Below, in pieces: positions 61,914 through 64,000 of a DNA stretch of 64,000 nucleotides (its first letter is position 1; each line of letters opens with the position of its first letter). Origin of the DNA: Cynocephalus volans (taxonomy: Eukaryota; Chordata; Mammalia; Dermoptera; Cynocephalidae); the NCBI RefSeq assembly GCF_027409185.1, contig NC_084478.1, positions 80,583,624 through 80,647,623 on the forward strand. The letters are read 5' to 3'. The position numbers and the translations under genes are program-made. The notes under the pieces are model-generated. The model searched no databases. It was not told the origin of the DNA and was given only the letters and a program-made list of their open reading frames with translations.

Positions 61914-62363
61914 GACTTCCTGGTCCCCAGAAACAGAGCTTGGACAGTCATGTTTTACTGCAATATGACTCTAGATATTTTGCAGACTTCTTGAGTTTTT
62001 AACCTGTCGTATACATATTTTACATAGTTCTGATTATAGTGTATTCACAAATCCCTTTTCCTTTTTTCTGCTCAGAATTGTTATCAGTCATAATTATGAT
62101 TATTATGTTAAATTATCAAAAGTCAAAGAAATAACCCAATTTTCTTATCGATTGCATCTTTAGTCATACCGTTTTAAGTTTTGTTGTTCACAGTTAATTG
62201 TTTGATTCTGATGCTTTTTCTTAAAGCTCTTTACAAACAGTTATAATCTAAAGTGTTGTGCCTTCAAGGAAGTTCATGGGAAGAATGGAAAGGACTCTGA
62301 CAAGTACAGGTTTCTGATAGCCTTTAGATCATATCATTGGACTAGGTAAGAATTTCCTAGTTG

Positions 62364-62429
62364 GAGCACAGTTTTATAACACCGAGGTCAAGGGTTCCCC
62401 ATCCTGGCCAGCCGCCAAAAAAAAAAAAA
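62364..62429 (+). mobile_element. Truncated tRNA-Ile-like SINE, unit 2
   Basis: Direct duplicate of 27508-27573. Confidence 0.75.
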
Positions 62430-62445
62430 ATGAGTTTTCCTGAAC

Positions 62446-63973
62446 TCTAATGAAAAAAACATAACTGGTTTATAAAACTGCTAACCAACATCAAGTAAGA
62501 CAAGAATTAATTAAATGCCAAAGGAATGCTTTGGCGAATTTTCATACTAAGTCTGTACTGAAATTATTAAGATATACAATTTGAATGAACTCCATAATTC
62601 AGGTCAAATTACCTATGATAACCCATTTGATAAGCAATGTGATGTACCTGAATTAGAGAAACAAAATTGGTATTTAAAATATATCTATAAATCCAACATT
62701 AAGTGTGGCCTCATGGAGAGCCTGAATGGCTGCCTCATCCTTCCTTTAATAAAAGCTTTATTATTAAAAGCCCTGCACTCCATGACTCATCATGGAAGAG
62801 ATAAAATGATCCAAATTATGGGGAAAAAATTGGTGTGGTGACTTATAAAATTGCTAAAGTGCCTTATGGCCAATGTTTGGTTTGTCAAACCCATAATTCT
62901 GGGAAGACAATCAAAACTTCAGGTACATTTCTGCTATCTGATGGGTCATTTAAACATTTATAGAGGGATTTCATTCAATTGTCATTTTCAATGCATGTTT
63001 CTGATTGTATAGAAGCTTTCCCATGCAGGCAGGACTATGCTATAACAGTAGCTAAAAGGTTATTTTAAAAATGTGTTTCTCTAATGTGATGTGCCTGGAG
63101 AAAATGTCCAATGATAGGGCACTTGTTCCACTGGACAGTTATAAAACAGTTAAATGAGGTATACAGATACAATAGCATTAGACAAAACTAATTTAATCAA
63201 CTGAATTGCCTTGGTCAAAGGTTTTGTAGATTGATGAAAATCAGATCTACTTCCAGTGGGAAACATAAGTTGACCCCTTATGAAATATTCACTAGAAGGC
63301 TTATGCCTCTAACAACGGAACCTCATGACTCTCCTGCTCTCCTAAACTCTGAGATGACTAAATGCTGCAAGGCTTTAATGTATTATGCCAAAGTGCATTT
63401 TTACCAGGTAGAGGTTAGGTAGCTGTTTATGATCCACTGACTGAGTACAATCAAACCCTTCAAAATCTAAAACCTAGAGACTGGATCTTCCAGAAAGGAC
63501 ATCAGAGGAAGACTGCTCTTGCCACCCAAACTGCAGCAAAACTTTGGGACCTCGAACCTTGGGTTCACATCTCACAGCTCAAGGGCCCCTCCAGACTCTT
63601 GAAACTGCACATGCCTTGGAGACCATAAGGTAAATCTAACCAGAGAAATTTGTCCTCAGATGGCATCCTAAACGTGAACAACTTCCCCAAGGTCACAGAT
63701 CAAGACTTCTCTGCCATTGTGAAACTCTTATTTCTCTTAATTTTTCCTTACTTATGCCTACCTCTTTCACTTGGCAGAATAATGCTATAATTAGAGTTGC
63801 ACCACAAGCCCAAAAGGAGTTTCTTGCTAACTGATCTATGAGCCAGGGTACTATAGTACTCTTAACCTGTAATAACTTTGTCTCAGACCCTTGGCGAGAA
63901 ACTGCTAATTTCACCATTCCAAGTAATGTTTTTATGAATAATAAAACTAAAAAAACTGGGGGAAAAAAGGGCC
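62446..63973 (+). pseudogene. Decayed gammaretrovirus-like integrase/env relic, unit 2
   Basis: Direct duplicate of 27590-29117, with the same broken frames. The LTR begins at 63,975 and is cut off by the window end. Confidence 0.7.
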
Positions 63974-64000
63974 TTGTGTGCACCCATATGTGGAATATTC

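Overview
This is mammalian nuclear DNA, not a microbial window. It has spliced genes with GT-AG introns and a CpG-rich promoter, long non-coding stretches, and dense retroelements (L1, L2, MIR, LTRs, DNA-transposon fossils). Several SINEs are tRNA-Ile-like monomers or dimers with the layout of the CYN family known from colugos (Dermoptera). I therefore infer a colugo genome (Galeopterus or Cynocephalus). The only gene I recognise is CXorf49 (DUF4641 family), which in human lies at Xq13.1 as an inverted pair (CXorf49/CXorf49B). The window is thus most likely an ampliconic X-chromosome region.

Layout. The first 34,855 bp are followed by a nearly exact direct second copy (34,856 to the window end, 29.1 kb present). 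Each unit reads: CXorf49 on the minus strand, spacer A (about 11 kb), CXorf49 on the plus strand, spacer B (about 9.7 kb). This gives four copies in alternating orientation, with ATGs at 4032(-), 17982(+), 38887(-) and 52837(+). Each gene sits in a 5.8-7.3 kb arm that forms an inverted repeat with its neighbour. Copies 1/2 and 3/4 are head to head across spacer A; copies 2/3 are tail to tail across spacer B.

Gene. I could build the whole gene by joining splice sites: six exons, of which five are coding, giving a 526-residue protein. It is a low-complexity, basic, probably nuclear protein that ends in a short predicted coiled coil. The large first exon (420 codons) and, as far as I can compare, all coding exons are identical in the four copies, while the flanks differ by roughly 1% plus an L1 insertion found only in the minus-strand copies.

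Spacers. Spacer A is a nest of old L1 sequence interrupted by a solo LTR, an L1 3' end, a CYN SINE and a Tigger-like transposon, followed by an L2-like fragment, an ERVL/MaLR-like internal relic and a young truncated L1. Spacer B holds a CYN SINE, a hAT fossil split by an MLT1-type LTR, a decayed gammaretrovirus-like integrase/env relic with LTR and a following primer-binding-site-like sequence, a young 5'-truncated L1 and a second MLT1-type LTR. I see no other functional protein gene.
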